Source of the DNA: Ulvibacterium sp039819225
GTDB lineage: Bacteria > Bacteroidota > Bacteroidia > Flavobacteriales > Flavobacteriaceae
Length of the DNA stretch: 6,091 bases
Direction: 5' to 3'
Assembly: GCA_039819225.1 (NCBI GenBank)
Contig: JBCBSN010000263.1
Span: forward strand, 1-6,091
Shown here: positions 5,522 to 6,091 of the stretch, one piece after another
How positions within the stretch are numbered: position 1 is the first letter of the stretch
Layout of the letters: every line of letters starts with the position of its first letter
Program-made: the position numbers and the translations under genes
The notes under the pieces: generated by a model
What the model was told of the DNA's origin: nothing
Database searches by the model: none
Seen by the model: the letters and a program-made list of their open reading frames with translations, nothing else

Positions 5522-5564
5522 CCATTGTCAAGGAAGCGATGAAACAATTTTATGATAGAACAAT

Positions 5565-6091
5565 TTGGAACGTATTGTAGTATTCTGTGGCAGTAGTGAA
5601 GGTGGGGATCCCCTGATAATACAAGCCGCCACCGAATTAGGAAAGACCCTGGCCAATAAAGAAATAGATCTGGTCTATGGAGCAGCTAGAATAGGAATTA
5701 TGGGAAAAGTAGCCCAAGCGGCACTTGACTCAGGGGGGAAAGTAATAGGTGTAATCCCGGATTTCTTGATGCGTCGAGAGATATACCATCAAGGATTGAC
5801 CCGGTTAATCATTACCAAGACCATGCACGAGCGAAAATTAAAAATGCATGAGTTATCCGAAGGGGTTATTATGCTTCCAGGCGGATATGGTACTTTAGAG
5901 GAATTCTTTGAAATGATTACCTGGGCACAACTGGGCCTTCATCAAAAACCGGTGGGGATTTTAAATACCAATGGATTTTATGATGAATTGCTGAAGATGT
6001 TGGATAAAATGGTTTCTCAAGGATTTTTGAAAAAGGAAAATCGGGATATGCTTTTGGTAGCTTCCGATGTAGACAATCTACTATTACAAAT
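5565..6091 (+). CDS. LOG-family protein (nucleoside 5'-monophosphate phosphoribohydrolase), 3' end outside window
   Basis: 175 codons are visible before the window edge, near full family length (about 180-195). Residues 3-12 (RIVVFCGSSE) start the Rossmann fold, VYGAARIGIMGKVA (37-50) is the glycine-loop region, MHERK (87-91) carries the conserved arginine/lysine pair, and PGGYGTLEE (105-113) is the signature PGGxGTxxE with the catalytic glutamate. LOG enzymes release the base from cytokinin riboside 5'-monophosphates; many bacterial members act on ordinary nucleotides, so the in vivo substrate is open. The frame has a TAG at 5556-5558 and no ATG between it and the conserved start. TTG at 5565 gives MERIVVFCGSS, exactly the family N-terminus, so a TTG start is proposed. 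The gene lies just beyond the inverted-repeat element and may have its own promoter within or beyond it; none is clear. Confidence 0.9.
   Translation, partial: MERIVVFCGSSEGGDPLIIQAATELGKTLANKEIDLVYGAARIGIMGKVAQAALDSGGKVIGVIPDFLMRREIYHQGLTRLIITKTMHERKLKMHELSEGVIMLPGGYGTLEEFFEMITWAQLGLHQKPVGILNTNGFYDELLKMLDKMVSQGFLKKENRDMLLVASDVDNLLLQ

Noticed and set aside
5299..5530. Target-site duplication flanking the inverted-repeat element
   Set aside because: Flanking bases (ATTCA on the left, CCATT on the right) do not match as a direct repeat, so no duplication is claimed.
5326..5580. 84-codon open frame across the inverted-repeat element
   Set aside because: It begins at TTG, is rich in R/S/E low-complexity residues, has no recognisable domain, and ends inside the LOG start region. 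It is best explained as an open frame through a GC-rich repeat.

Overview
The window looks like chromosomal DNA from a marine-type member of the Flavobacteriaceae (Bacteroidetes). This is inferred from protein sequence style (the DnaA N-terminus, the PrmC and LOG proteins), moderate-to-low G+C, a perfect Bacteroidetes-type -7 promoter element (TAnnTTTG), and a tandem repeat encoding NSEFRIQ. I have no database match to name a genus.

Layout: (1) Positions 1-84, minus strand, hold the first 28 codons of dnaA, cut by the window edge. (2) Positions 85-287 are an AT-rich divergent spacer with facing A/T tracts, a small palindrome and one weak DnaA-box-like site, so it is a candidate origin-proximal region. 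(3) Positions 288-689, plus strand, hold a YbgC-type acyl-CoA thioesterase. (4) Positions 4276 down to 686, minus strand, form a five-gene operon. In transcription order it is a LEA-type-2 lipoprotein, ribD, a YihX-like HAD hydrolase, an EamA/DMT transporter and a YigZ/IMPACT protein. Every junction overlaps (1, 8, 8 and 1 nt), and the last stop codon interlocks with the convergent thioesterase stop. (5) Positions 4411-5319, plus strand, hold prmC, the release-factor glutamine methyltransferase, carrying a heptanucleotide tandem repeat in its interdomain linker. (6) Positions 5309-5521 hold a 213-bp element bounded by a perfect 17-bp inverted repeat. It has a GC-rich, hairpin-rich core and no convincing gene, so it is MITE-like or REP-like. 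(7) From 5565 to the window end, plus strand, lies a LOG-family nucleotide phosphoribohydrolase that appears to start at TTG.

Most genes are core housekeeping: replication initiation, riboflavin synthesis, translation termination. ribD overlapping a HAD phosphatase and then a DMT transporter suggests a flavin-related unit, in which the HAD enzyme could supply the often unassigned dephosphorylation step. The least ordinary content is at and after prmC: the coding heptamer repeat, and the inverted-repeat element whose left end provides the prmC stop codon.
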